A stretch of 64,000 nt of DNA, taken from contig JAAVVG010000032.1 of assembly GCA_012976225.1 (NCBI GenBank), positions 62,001 through 126,000 of the forward strand. The letters run 5' to 3'. This DNA comes from Golubevia sp. BC0850 (taxonomy: Eukaryota > Basidiomycota > Exobasidiomycetes > Golubeviales > Golubeviaceae). Shown piece after piece: positions 45,585 to 57,224 of the stretch (position 1 is the stretch's first letter; each line of letters begins with the position of its first letter). The translations under genes and the position numbers were made by a program. The notes under the pieces were generated by a model. The model ran no database searches, was not told where the DNA came from, and saw only the letters and a list, made by a program, of their open reading frames with translations.

Positions 45585-46791
45585 CTAATGGCAAGCTAAC
45601 GATTTATCTACTCCTTTCTGATCAAGGAAATCTCTGGCAAAAAGATAGTGACCTATTACTGCTCCAACTATAGTAGCAGATATTCTGTGAGGAGAGTTAC
45701 GCAAGAGAAAAGAATAGAGGAGAGAAGGGGAAGGTAACGAGCTGAGAGATTGGACACGATAGCTCCTTCGCAGAGGTTTGTTTCGCTGCTCAGAAAGGCA
45801 AATGAAAAGAGGAAAGACTAACTTATACTCACACTGATTTGAAGCGAGCGTTCAAGGAGACATCGATGAGGAGTGAAAAGGAAGAGAGATTGAAATCAGC
45901 AACTTCAGACTTGCGGTCACCTCGATTATGTAGTTCGGATATTTGGAGATTGACAGCATCCCGTAGGTTTGATTGGTTTATCAGGAACTCACGATAAGCG
46001 CTGGGAGATAGAGTGTAGTGATAAGTTACTTTTCATTCGTCTGTTCTACCAAACCTCTGCTAGCCCAGCAACTTACTTGTACGTCATGAAAACAAGCATC
46101 ATAAAAAATGAGAGAGAAACGATTGCTCCATATAGGAGGGAACGATAGAGATGAAGTCTACGAGAGATCGGAAGGGGAGCTCTGTATAGAACAGAAGAGG
46201 AGGAAACATTCAGCCGTTTTGACCCTCTGACTTGCATCTTTAGAGAATGATATGGCTTCTTTAGATATCGAATGACAGAACTCAAAGGTAAATTGTGCAT
46301 CTCATGTCTTCCCAGACCTATCATAAAGTGTCCGAGCAAGAGATGAAATCTCCAGTCCCTCCCATCGTCCCCCATCATTGAACAAGTTGTAGGAAGATGC
46401 TCTGAGAAGATACTCACATCCAACCTTTTTCCCTATTCCTCCTTCCACCGCTCAGTAAAGTCTCGCTATCAGCTCTGGAGGATGTCGTCCCACTTGTAGG
46501 TAGAATTGAAGCTCTCCTCCTATGACTTCCTCCATTGCCCAATGAAGCAGCTATCTTTGAATCTAGTCTCCTACTATAGCACCTGAGTCCCTCAAAAGCA
46601 ACTCCGAGAAAGGCTATGACTAGAAGAGAGAGGTACCAATAATCTTTCCTTCCGTGAGAATGCCACCATGGAAAGACGATGCATGGAGTCGGATCCAAAG
46701 TATAGTAGTTCCAGAGCATCGGGGTCTGACAATCAGATGGCATTGGCATTGATGGATCCATTCCTGGCATTGAGTGATGAGAGTGATCCAT
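45585..46791 (-). CDS. CTR-family copper transporter, with 8-nt and 1-nt exons
   Basis: Exons 46791-46418, 46226-46077, 46000-45993 (8 nt), 45833 (1 nt) and 45684-45585 give 210 aa. The N-terminus MDHSHHSMPGMDPSMPMPSD is the Met/His copper-binding region of Ctr proteins. Helix 1 (DYWYLSLLVIAFLGVAFEGL), helix 2 (LLYGAIVSLSFFMMLVFMTY, with its MxxxM motif) and helix 3 (ISATIVGAVIGHYLFARDFL, with GxxxG) are in order. The spliced junction NAYLISATIVG between helices 2 and 3 matches the family only if an 8-nt exon and a single-base exon (T) are both included; without the latter the frame is lost. Ends in CH. Cytosolic loop of about 70 residues after helix 1. Type (plasma membrane Ctr1 or vacuolar Ctr2) is undecided. 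Confidence 0.85.
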
Positions 46792-47260
46792 GTCGAGGTA
46801 GGTGTGATGGAGTGGAGATAAGAGGCATTTCATTTTTCCTCTCTTCTTATTCTTCCAAGCGTCCAGAGCTGTCAAAACCCCTTTTCGCTTCCATCTCTTC
46901 CATATTTCCATCGTGAGAACGGTCTCAACTTAGCTCTTACATATTCATTTAAGCGGACATCTCCTTTGGGAGTGAGATCTCAAAAATGGGCGATATGCAG
47001 TATTAGCCCTTCGACCCCTTCTTTTTTCCCGTCGCTCCTTCCAGAGCCGTCCCTTCTCCCAAATCCCTTTTAAGAACCTACCGCAACTTTTCTAACATTT
47101 TGTCCTCTTCTCTCAATCTCTCCCAAATTTCTACTTCTTCCACTACAACTGCTCAGATCCTTTCATTGCAAACTCGCTACTCCTTTTCTGCTTCTTACAC
47201 CAACGCTCCACTCTCCACCCACTCTACTGCTTCCAATCATCCCTACGACTTCCTTCCACC
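46792..47260. promoter_or_regulatory. Divergent promoter region, CTR transporter / membrane protein
   Basis: 469 bp between opposing start codons; C/T-rich on the plus strand towards 47261. No copper-response element was identified with confidence. Confidence 0.35.
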
Positions 47261-49582
47261 ATGCATTCTTTCGTCAAGCTGGCCCTTGGTCTTCTGCTCT
47301 TTACTTTCTTCACTCCTGCTTTGGCAAGAGATTGGAACTCTCCTCAAGAGCTCATGTTAGATCTCAAAGTTTACCAAGTGAGTCAAAGGTTACCGAGTCC
47401 GCTTTCTCCCTAGCAGCCACTTCTGGATCCTTGCCAGTTTACTAACAGAATTCTCACCTTGGTTCTTTTATCTCTCTGTCTCTCAGGGTTTCGTCTTCTG
47501 CACCGTGAGTCTTCCCATTCTTCTGTTTCACCGTCGACCCACTTCACTGACGGTCGATCTACTGTCTTACTCCCCATCCTTTCTCCTTACCTTCCTCACT
47601 TTAGCTCGGTATCCATGTATGGGAACACTTGGTGTACGGTCTACCTTGGGAGATCAAGGTTTACACTGGTAGAGTGCCTTTTAGATATGGGTGAGCTGGA
47701 ACAACGTCGATTGGGAGGCGTGGAGTCCATTCCTCTAACGCCCCCGTTCATCTTCCACTTCTATTTCTCTCCTCTCTTCAGTATGATCCCTTATCTGTTG
47801 ATCAGGTGAGTGTACCTTTCGTTCGAATTGTTCGGCAACGAGGCGACCGAAGACTTTGGAATCGTTTTCGTCACCACCGTCGCCCGTCTAACTCCCATCT
47901 TAAATTCCATCCCTTTCCTGCTTTCTTTAGATACTCTCTCTACCTGCATCTAGTCGCTACTATGATAAACATCAATGCTGTCAAAGAAGTCGACTGTCAA
48001 GCTTGGCTCATCGTCCTGCTAGTCACCTTAAGTTTGGCGACTTGTCTAACCACTCTCATCTTCTTGGTACGGTGAGTCTCAAGATGTCCACTCACAACGC
48101 CTACTTTCCAGAACAAGGCTAAGAATCTGACTCTTTCTATCTTTTCAGCACCGTCGCCATCTGGAGAAAGAACTTCTACGTTTCTCTCTTTCTTTCCGCT
48201 CTGTGGTTGGCCGAGGTGAGTGAACCGCACACCCTACTCACCTTCTTTTCAGCTCCAACTGACATTCCCTGCGTCTTCTTCTCTCAGGTAGCAATGCATT
48301 TCACTTCTCCTCTCCGTATCAAGAGTTTCTGGTATCCTCTTGCTAGCGGTTGTGCTACTTCGTTTACTCGTTCGACCGCAGAGTACTCTATCGCCTATGT
48401 CTTTGTGAGTATGACCTTAGAGATATCCATGGATGGGGTTTCACTACTGATCGATTGACTTTCTGCATGAAAATCGACAGGTCTTGGTCACCGATTTTGT
48501 CTGCTTCGTCCTCGCCGTCTGGAAGCTACGTAACATGACTGGAAGCGGTGTTGCCAGACTCCTTTTCAGACAGGTAAGTGCTGTTACGAATCGAACGGTT
48601 GATTACCAGAGAGATCTTACAAGCAGAGGATGTAGAAGATCTACGTCGATTGAGCTTAGATCTTCACATAAATCGACGTCTTCTAGGCCTCCCTTCTTCC
48701 TGTTAGAAGTACTTCTGACTCTGCTTCTCTCGCTCTTTCTCCTTCAGGGTATGGGATACTTTGCCGTAGCCTTCGTCTTGAACGCTCTCTGTCTTGCTAT
48801 GCTCTACGCCGACGTCAATCCCATCATGGATTACATGGTCAGTCCTTTCACCGTCGTGGTCTCTGGAATCATGGCTTGCAGAGCTTTCCAAGGTGAGTCT
48901 CGGGTAGCATACAGTCAACCTTCTTCGACTAAGATCCGGAGTCTGACCTTCTCTCCGATTCTTTTCTTTCTCTCTCTTAGAGTTACAAAAGGGAGTCTCC
49001 AGAAGCGCTCGTCAAGGAACCAGTCGTGGACAGGTTTGGGTCAAGGATACTACTGCTACCGATGCCAAGAACGTTGGAGGAGGTTTCGATTCACCTTCAG
49101 AGGATCAACTCAATCGTCATCAACGTTGCGAAGCTCAACAGCAGGTCACTACTACCTTTGGAGGATTCGGGTCCGAGGACGGAAACGATGATGACGACAT
49201 CCCCATGCCAGTCACCACTCGTCAAGCACGTTCTAACTCCAATCCAGTCAAGTCCATCTCTTCAGACACTTTGTCAAAGAATGAGCTTGGAGAGAAAGAC
49301 GACGAGCTGCATGAAGTTGGAACTCTAGCCTACGGAACTTACGGACACAACGAGAATGGAGAGTTCACCACTACCGCCAGTCCAAGTTCTGAACAAGCTC
49401 CATTTGATAGCTCCTTCGGCTCAACTTCTTCTTCTCCTTCAAGACCAAATCCTCACTCAAGTCCATCTCCAAGACGTAATCAGAACTACGGACCTCAATT
49501 CAGAGTCAATCCTCCTCCAGTCCCTGCTTACAGTTTCACTAGAGAGGTTAGAATTGACACTGACGAAGCTTCCCAAAATTGA
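47261..49582 (+). CDS. Multi-pass membrane protein, about 7 TM, basidiomycete type
   Basis: Ten exons: 47261-47377, 47487-47504 (18 nt), 47605-47690, 47782-47805 (24 nt), 47931-48071, 48149-48215, 48288-48404, 48481-48573, 48748-48892 and 48981-49582; 469 aa, all phases consistent. A cleavable-looking signal (MHSFVKLALGLLLFTFFTPA) is followed by GFVFCTLGIHVWEHLVYGLP, then GMIPYLLIRYSLYLHLVATM, LIVLLVTLSLATCLTTLIFL, YVSLFLSALWLAEVAMHF, YVFVLVTDFVCFVLAVW, YFAVAFVLNALCLAMLYADV and VVVSGIMACRAF. The C-terminal 170 residues are polar and Ser/Pro-rich. The W-E-x-L...R-x-P-F-R-Y-x-M-I-P-Y-L-L-x-R pattern resembles a large group of uncharacterised basidiomycete membrane proteins. Function unknown. 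Confidence 0.85.
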
Positions 49583-50446
49583 ATTGACTTAAAGTTGAAG
49601 GGTCGATTCAAAGAGTTCTTCTACTCACCAACATTCTCAACTCTAAATGGACTTTCAACTGATGACGACGGCCCAAAGACTCCACTTCCCTTCTCTGTTT
49701 CTTCCAATCTATAGTCTCGTCTTTTAAACCTCAAACCTCAAACCTGAATTCCGGCTTCTTATCAAAAGCCCAAGTCAATGTTAATCTCTCATATTCATCA
49801 AGGAAAACCCTTTTTGATGAGGATTTGATCAACTTGGAAAACAAATCAAGCTTGTCTCCCCCAGTCATACCAAGCCTTCTTTCCCTTTCCGTCCTCAGAC
49901 TTACTCTCCTTTGACCTTTTCTTTTCTTTCATTTTGTTTCTTCTTCAAATTTTCAAATTCGTGTCTCTCTTCCTTCGCCGTATTTCGAAATTTGTCTTTT
50001 CTAGTTTTCTTTTCGCCTTCTTACCCGTCGGGTTTCGCAACTCTTCGGACTCTCCATGTCTCATTTTCTTATCTCTATTGTCTTCAGAAAAATATCTCTT
50101 CGAATTTCCTGTTTGACCTTCGAATTCAGTGTGAACCTCTGATCCCCCTTTACTCTGATTTGATATTGTAGGAGCTTATGACCTTATTCGATCTGAAGAT
50201 GAAGCTGAAGAAAGAGGGCTACGAGATTGAAAGGGTCAAGCTCCGAAATGAGTAGACAACGAAGGTAGACCCTCGGGTCTTTTCTATCAGTTTAAGGTTA
50301 CTTTACGGAGATGTTTCGATGCTGGCTAAGATCGGCGGACTATTCGAGAAGAATTCTCGGGTATTGATAAAAGCTTATTAAAATTGCTTGGTGTGTGAAC
50401 GACTCCGTCATCGATTGTCGTTTGAACTTGCTTCAGTTTTGAAGGG
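49583..50446. other. Intergenic region
   Basis: 860 bp without a supported gene. Plus-strand frames at 49911-50171 are T-rich and Phe/Ser-biased. A short frame after an AG at 50172 (AYDLIRSEDEAEERGLRD then stop) looks a little like a final exon but has no partner. Confidence 0.35.
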
Positions 50447-50760
50447 TCACTCTTGCTGTTCCGCATTATCTTTCAGAAATTCAGTTCTTTGTATCGGTGC
50501 ATCTTGACCCCGCAACTCGATCAAGTGGTCATTATCATTCTCCTCTCTTTCCAACTCGACTCTGTTTTCTGCGTCGATTATTAGGAGCGCGAAGTCTGAG
50601 ACAAAAAGGGTCTCAAAGCAGAAGCGGAATTGAGTCACGGAGTGAATGAATGTCACTACATAGATGGCAAAAAATTGGAAAACCAGAAACAACTTGGGGG
50701 AGAGGTAAAAGAAAAGCAGGTAAACGATTGATACATTGAATAAAACGGTCCACCCAGAGA
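50447..50760 (-). CDS. Hydrophobic C-terminal exon of unknown gene
   Basis: Minus-strand frame reading LSGWTVLFNVSIVYLLFFYL then SPKLFLVFQFFAIYVVTF, followed by an acidic tail ending KDNAEQQE. Two membrane spans are likely. A TAG acceptor sits just upstream (about 50768), so it may be the last exon of the copy B secreted-like gene or of a separate gene. No homologue recognised and the upstream link is not established. Confidence 0.3.
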
Positions 50761-50894
50761 GCTCTAAAGATGCAACCCCAGGAAGCCGCCCCTAGAGCCC
50801 GGTTTTGAGGTGCTAAGAGCAGCTGGATTCCTCGTTGAAGAAGGCGGGTAGTTGAACAAGCCCGCCAGATTGATCCCCTTGGGATTTGCGGTCG

Positions 50895-51737
50895 TCAGTG
50901 GATAGTTGGGCGCTCCAGTAGCGATCGGCGGGCGGCGTGTAAAGGAGCGATGGTAGCCGGAGGTCTTGGTGAGTGACGTGTTGAAGCTAGATTGTCTTGC
51001 CGTTTGAACGTCTCTGGAGATAGAGGTTGGAGGGGCTTCGGTGGTGTTGACGAGGACTGTTCCTCTGCGGTCATCATTCGCCTGGTATAGCGACCTTTGA
51101 GCATATTCGTCTTTAGAAGGAGAGAGAGTCAAGAAGTCGATACGATTGTCAGTTCTGTGATCCCGAGCGGTGGAAAGTTTGGAAGACTTACTTCGCCATC
51201 GAGAAAGAGAAGATTCCGTCTTCCAGTGATTATGCTTTGTAGCTGTTTGACAAATCCTGGATTCTGCCTGACAACAATGCAGAACTTTTTTTCTGCAGGT
51301 TCGATAAGACGTTTTATGTATTGTACTTCTAAAACACTGAATGGGAAAGAATCAGGGATAACATTTTAACGCATGCCTTCATCTCCGCAATCATCTGCCC
51401 AGGACTCACTGATCACAGTGGATACCCGAAGATTCTGCCCCTAGAACATCTAAGGTAGCTCTCATCTCTTGCGAGGAAAGCCACTTCAAAGACGCTTGGT
51501 CATTCAGAGCTGCTAGTCCTGGCTGAGCGATTGGATTTGGTGAACGTAAGGCGCTCATTGTTGATGGGTCGAAACGTCCAAAGCAGACCTCTCGGTATTG
51601 CCGTATTTTCAAGGGTGTTTTACAGATGGTCGGGCCATCAGCTCCTCGAGCTTGAAGGGGAGCTGCGGTGATGAATTCTGAAAGAAGGCGAGGACAATTA
51701 CTCCAAAGAAGCCTGCTCTTGAAGTAGGTGACCGCAT
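50895..51737 (-). CDS. Secreted-like Cys protein, duplicated-locus copy B
   Basis: Candidate exons: 51737-51410, 51336-51192 and 51110-50895. The frame carries ITAAPLQARGADGPTICKTP, IRQYREVCFGRFDPS and SSGIHCD, then across the intron HVLEVQYIKRLIEPAEKKFC and QNPGFVKQLQSIITGRRNLL, and across a second intron TNMLKGRYTRRMMTAEEQ with a long basic Pro/Ser tail. Copy A shares the IHCDH-VLE.QYI, K.L..II.G..NL and LKGRY blocks but lacks the second intron. The ATG at 51737 opens a hydrophobic start (RAGFFGVIVLAFF) in a frame one base off from AAPLQ, so the 5' end is broken or mis-modelled. The start lies 502 bp from the F-box-like gene, nearly the same spacing as copy A. Confidence 0.5.
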
Positions 51738-51919
51738 TTGAGTGAGATAAAAGATGACTCAGAAAGAAATGAGAGAAGAAAGGAGTCTCGACCAGCGAGG
51801 TTGAAGAAGAGAAAGAAGATGGAGGAGAAGGTAGGGATGGGGAAGAAGGGGAAGAGTTGTCCAGTCGCTCTTGTACTGTTTCCAAATGAGAGACTAAGAG
51901 TGATGTTGGGCCCAAAATT

Positions 51920-53660
51920 TCCAGATCGAAACGAGGTCCACCTTGCATCTGCGGAGTTGGCGTAAGGGAAAAGGGATGAGATACTCAGTAATAGGTGACA
52001 GGCGACGCCCCCATGGAATGGGCGTCAAAGGATTTTCTTGGGAGTTTGGCTACACTATATACCTCCACACCCCTTCTGAAGCTTTGATCTGTACAACATG
52101 AAGTGCTATGATGTCGCCAATCCTGAGGAGGAAAACCCTGCTCTGGACCGCGTGATCGGCGTTGGCGTTCTACTGAGTCCTTGACTTTGATCTTCCTTTC
52201 TTCCTTTCAAACCATCACTCCTCTAACAACATCCAAAAAATGTCGACGATAATTCTTAACTGCAAAATTTTTCCATCGGATCTCTTCAGGTGAGTCGGAA
52301 TGGAAGCATCTTGCTATCTGTCAGCTGTCAGGAACTCACCTCTCACAATGCCCCTAACCGCCCTTCACAGTGAAGTGCTTGACCACGTCTGGACAGGCCG
52401 AGAAGATGAATCTGAGAAGTGGGGGTCCCTTTTTGCTCCTGTCAGTGAACAAGGGTCTGAGCTTGACTTCGATGCCATGCTTTCACTTTCTCGGGCGTGC
52501 TCGACGATTCGTTAGCTCTGCCTCCCTCGCATCTTCGGTACCATCTGGATTTGGAAATGCAAAACCATCGGCTTGCTATGGAGAGCTGTCCAGCTCAATC
52601 CGTCACTTGGATCACACATCCACACCTTTCGAGTTCGTTTCGAAACGAAGGTTTGGCCAGAGCACCTCATACCTTCTGAAGCCATGGAGAGGATGTTCAC
52701 GGAACGGACGATGGAGACATTGGAACGAGAGGTGGAAAGCCGGAACCCTGGAGCCTGGAAAGATAGCAAAAGAGAGTTCTGGCGTAACCGCTTCAAAGGA
52801 CCGGATGGTCATGGGTACGACACCAACATCAAAAATCCTCAAGACCTCAAGTTAGCTCTGGTCGAGATCTTTCAGTCTTTCACCAAACTCAGAAAACTTC
52901 ATTGGGGCACGGAGAGTCTGCCTTTGTTCTCTTCTATCATCAAGCACCTGGAGCAGCTGGATTCACTTCAAGTTCTCACAATCAATCCTGCCGCCTGCGA
53001 AGAAGACTACTTCCTCCCTTCGCCTCCAGAAGGCAAGCTTAATCCTCCTAGTGAGTAACTTCTCTACTTGGCCGTCCAGAAAAGATTACCGCTTACTGAT
53101 CATCTTTTCTTGCTCCTCACATTCCATCAGCCCCTCTGTGGCTCCTTTCTAAGCATCTTGAGCAGCTGACAGTGATGCCTCTGGGCCCTGGGCTGAGAGA
53201 TTGCTCTGGAGTCTTGGACGAAGATTTTGCAGCAGATGACCACCTCCTCCAGAGACAGATCCAAGCTTCCGTCAAATGCGTCAACCTAGCAAGCGACTTG
53301 GATTTCTTGGACTTGTTCAGAGTTGGCGGATTCGAGGGAGCGAGGGACGTGCTCGCAGATTTTATCCCGGCCACTCTCCCTCGACTTGCTTGCATTTCCA
53401 GCATCGTGATAACAAGAGAAGGCCTGGATTCGCTATCCCCAAGCTGGGAGATTTGGGGACCTCCCATCAAGGCTCTGCACCCCAATCTAGCTGCTCTCTG
53501 GAATCGGAAGGGCTCTTTCAAAGCAGAAGTCATCCAGGCTCTTGGAAAAGCAGCTGGGGAAGAGGTGGATCATCCGTTATCGAAGTTGGCGGAGCATTTG
53601 AAGAAGTCAGAGGTCGCTGAGGAGATGGCTGAAAATTGGAACAGAAAATATTCAAGCTGA
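51920..53660 (+). repeat. Duplicated segment, plus-strand half of copy B
   Basis: Counterpart of 20270-22198: the same ordered landmarks upstream (GAAACGAGGTCCACCTT, AAAGGGATGAGATACTCA, ATGGGCGTCAA, AAGCTTTGAT, CTGGACCGCGTG), the same 50-nt first exon, then a related but diverged F-box-like gene. Confidence 0.75.
52240..53660 (+). pseudogene. F-box-like protein, duplicated-locus copy B, one in-frame stop
   Basis: Exons 52240-52289, 52371-53050 and 53131-53660 sum to 420 codons in one frame, with a single TAG at 52513-52515. Copy A has a Lys codon (AAG) at this place, so one base change explains it. Apart from that the frame is intact: LFSEVLDHVWTGRED (F-box-like start), LSLSRACSTIR before and LCLPRIFGTIWIWKCKTIG after the TAG, LNPSLGSHIHTFRVRFETKV, HLIPSEAMERMF and leucine-rich segments such as LEQLDSLQVLTINPAACEED. 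A charged C-terminus ends WNRKYSS. Either a young pseudogene, or the TAG lies within an unrecognised intron. Function as an SCF adaptor is inferred from pattern only. Confidence 0.55.
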
Positions 53661-53817
53661 AGCCTCTGAGGATCACGGAGGCGCTTCATTGTCTTTTTGC
53701 GATCAATGTAAACGACGAGATGCACAACTTTGCGATCAGATGTTTTGAAATTCTATAGTTGAGTTCTACAAGAAATTTTTCCAGTTTCAGCATCCTGGCT
53801 TCTTGATCGCACCCTCC

Positions 53818-55403
53818 CTACATAGCAAAGTCTTCGAAGATGAACCTTAGATTCTCCTTCGCCTTTTCAGGGATGACTTCCTTCTTGGTCATAACGGCCC
53901 ATTTCATGCTACCTTTCATGTTCTTCGAGATTTCACCTTGTGGATCTAGAGCTTGATGAATAGGGTCTAACAAAGCCAAGGTGACCTTTTGAGATGCTTC
54001 TACGTTTGCTTTGAGAGCTTCTAGTACTTCAGCGACGTTTACTGAAGCGGAAGATGGGCGCCAGGCATCGTAGTCGGTAGCTGGAGAAGGGGAGAGAGAG
54101 GAGAAGGAGGAAGAGAGGGAGAACAAACCAAAGACAATGAGAGACAGCGAATTTTAGGCAAAGCGTTAGTTTCCGAAAGAGCACCTCAAGGAACGAGAAG
54201 GCGTCGGAAAATCAATCCGCGTGAGAGGTGAGGCTGGAGAGGGAGGAGGAAGAGAGAGAGGAGAGGCAAAGCGACTTCTTTCGCCCTCTTTGTCCTTTCT
54301 CAATCACAAGCTAATTTCGAAGAGCGGATCTCTATGTATGCACTCCCATTTGCACACTCACCAGTAGCGACCAAGACGTAACTCAATTCAGCCTCCCTCG
54401 CTAGTTTACTCTCAGGTAAAACACTCATGTTGATGATGTCACCACCCCAAGATCGGTACATTAGAGATTCAGCTCTAGTCGAGAACTGAGGACCTTCCAT
54501 ACAGATTACTGTCTTATCTTCGTGAACTTTGACGGAGTGGTTGTTGGACTTCAAGGTTTCAGCAATCCTATGGAAGCGAATGGAGTAAGGAATTTTGAAA
54601 GGAAGGGCATTAGCAAGACCCAGATAAGGGTCGATTCTCAAGCCTGATAAAATTTAAGATCGAATTACTCACACTCTACCAACCAAAGGTCTCAAACCCT
54701 CTTCGAAAGGATCTCCGAATCCAGCATGAGCAACAACTCCAATTTCCTCTCCTTCTCCGAAAAAGGAAGCTCTTCTGATTCCTTTGGTTCTATCAATGAT
54801 CTGAGATGGAACTACAAAATCTTTTGGTGCAATTTCTTCTCTCAAGGAACCAACCGCTGAGAAAGCTAGAATTCCTTTGACTCCCAGAGATTTCAAGGCT
54901 GAGATATTGGCTAGAGATGGTACTGAGGAGGGAACTAGAGAGTGAGAAAGACCATGTCGTGCTAGGAAAGCTACATGGACTTCAGTCGAAGTTTTACCGA
55001 TTGAGATTGGAGAGGAAGGAGAACCCCAGGGCTGAAAGAGGAGTAAGAGAGGGTTGAGAAGAACTGGAAGATTAGAAATGTTCGACTGTTGAACGTTCGT
55101 TTTCGCTTCATCTGAAGAAAAGACTTATGCTACAAATATTACAAATTATCTCTGATTTCTCTCGGATGTGTCGTGACAGTAGTAATTGAGCTGGAATGCT
55201 TTCTTCCGATCCACCTCCAATCTTCTCAACTAGCTTCTTCCCTCTGTTCCCTCACTCTGCCAATCTAGAGTACTCACAGTCTTGACTTCTACCTGTCCCA
55301 CCAATTCCAAACCTTCCAATTTGTAGAGACCACTGCCACCGATAACCCCGACTCTAATCTCTGGACCTGAACCAGCTTTGTGAGGCCAAGTTGGTAAAGA
55401 CAT
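53818..55403 (-). CDS. MEU1: S-methyl-5'-thioadenosine phosphorylase
   Basis: Exons 55403-55278, 55031-54673, 54567-54362 and 54080-53818 give 317 aa. The enzyme splits methylthioadenosine to adenine and methylthioribose-1-phosphate in methionine salvage. Motifs: [18 protein letters not shown] (phosphate-binding GGSG), [20 protein letters not shown] then [60 protein letters not shown] then [20 protein letters not shown] (substrate-binding Met of INMS), and YDAWRP. Length and order match the eukaryotic MTAP family. Confidence 0.95.
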
Positions 55404-57200
55404 CTTTCCACTTCTGTTTCCAAATTTAATTCTACTTGCTCTTGAGATTGCAACTTTGAACAGCCTTGAGGACTTGAACAGTGTTGATTGGGTTCAGAGG
55501 AAAGAGATGTTGGGACGTTTCTGGAAGGAAGAAATCTTGATAGTGTCTTGCCATTTCGTGATAGGCTCGCCACGTGCGATGACTTCTTACATGACGCCTT
55601 GGTGTGAAACGCGAGATTTGTTCTTTTGATTTAGAAATCTAAGGTTGTACATGGACAAAGAAGAAAGAAGAAGGGAGGTGGGGAGGAGAAGTGAACTCGT
55701 TCTCAATGCTGAGTCTACTGTAGACACTATCGTCGACACACACAAATCGAACTGGAGGAACGAATTGAGTACAAAAACAGACGGGGTTGGATGTAGAAAC
55801 ACTGCAAAATTGACAGAGGACAGGACAACCCTGAAGAACGAACGAAGGATTCCAAACGTAGACTGAAAGCGAGAAGGTAGGATAAGAAAGCAAATGATTA
55901 AAGATTAGGTTTGAACAGATTGCCTAAATGTAGAAATATGACTAACTTGAGTGTAATATGTACAATTGAAGATACTCAGATGTAATGAGAGACAGACTTG
56001 AAGTGATAAATAGAGAGGGGTGCTTGACCTCTTCGTTCCATTTCGATGAGAGCCTTCGAGTATGAAGTCGATGTACGATGCGCATTCGTTGTACGATGCA
56101 CATTTGTTAGATTTGGGGGTAATTTTGAATTATCCATCTGTCCTTTGCCTTTTGTTTGAAGTTGAAGGAACAGGTCCCATGCCCATAAATTAAACTTCGT
56201 CATCCTTTTCATCTTTCTCCTCCTCTTGACCCCATAAATTGTCTCTTGCTCATATTCCTCCTCGTCTCCCTCCTCATCCTCACTCAAATCAATCTATGTC
56301 TTTGAATTATCATCAACCAACCTCTCCTCGACTTTGACTGAGACGTAATGTGGCATGTTATGATTTCTCCATCCATCTTCGCATTTCCAGGCCCGTCGAT
56401 ACAAACCTCCTCTAGAGTAATACAGAAAGTCAATCGCCCACCAATTCTTGCATCAATTGATCAAAGTTCCTGAAAATCGTCTTTGTGACGTCCTCGGCTA
56501 TTTGATATGCCTCTACTAGAGAATCGTAGATGCCTCTCGCTATCGGCGGGCAGGGCTGGCAATAGGTCACTAAGGCATTCTTGTAGATAGGATGAGTATG
56601 TACAGTGAGCATTGAGGAGTGACATCATCTTCAGATTCCACCAATCGGATATGAGATAAATCAATGTGCCGCTACCCACCACGTGTCGAGCTCTCAAGGT
56701 TTTCAAAATCGAGACTCGAGAGATCTTCCCTGCTCCTTAGCCATCTCTACTTTCTACATCATGCCTTCTTCTTACTAGTCCACCTTTCCTGAAGCTAAAT
56801 AACTCGAAATTCTTCAAACCCTCAGCAATCTTATAGAGAGATCTACAGATCTGAAGCCTCAGACCTTGAGCGTTAAGCGACGAGGTTAAAAACGGGAATT
56901 ATCTCCTGCGGACTTCAGACCCTTACCGAGTAAATTGAACATGCTCAAGCCCGATAATTTGTTCAACAAAATAGATCAAGAAGAAGAAGTTGGTAAAAGT
57001 GTATAAGATTATGCATTGGAGTTCTCCCACGAGCATCTGCTCTTACTGTGGTGCTGACTCTAAAACGCTGTTGGGTAGGTTTGAAGGAGACTTGAAGTCG
57101 AGATATATGTGAGATTGTGTTTTGAAACTTGATCAACAGATCTTTGCTTCTGCAATGTTACTTTGCAATTGAATTCTTCCTCTTCTGCTTTATCTTCTGT
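55404..57200. other. Long region with only weak minus-strand coding signal
   Basis: 1.8 kb. On the minus strand two frames look partly coding: 55976-56287 (an acidic start DEEGDEEEYEQETIYGVK then basic residues) and 56430-56706 (VHTHPIYKNALVTYCQPCPP then SLVEAYQIAEDVTKTIFRNF). They could be exons of one unrecognised gene, but start, splice sites and order were not resolved. The rest shows nothing. Confidence 0.3.
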
Positions 57201-57224
57201 CACCACTGACTCAACCCATTTGAC

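Noticed and set aside
50172-50255. Short exon-like frame after an AG (AYDLIRSEDEAEERGLRD, or a second frame ending RVKLRNE)
   Set aside because: Two frames are equally plausible and no upstream exon with a matching donor was found.
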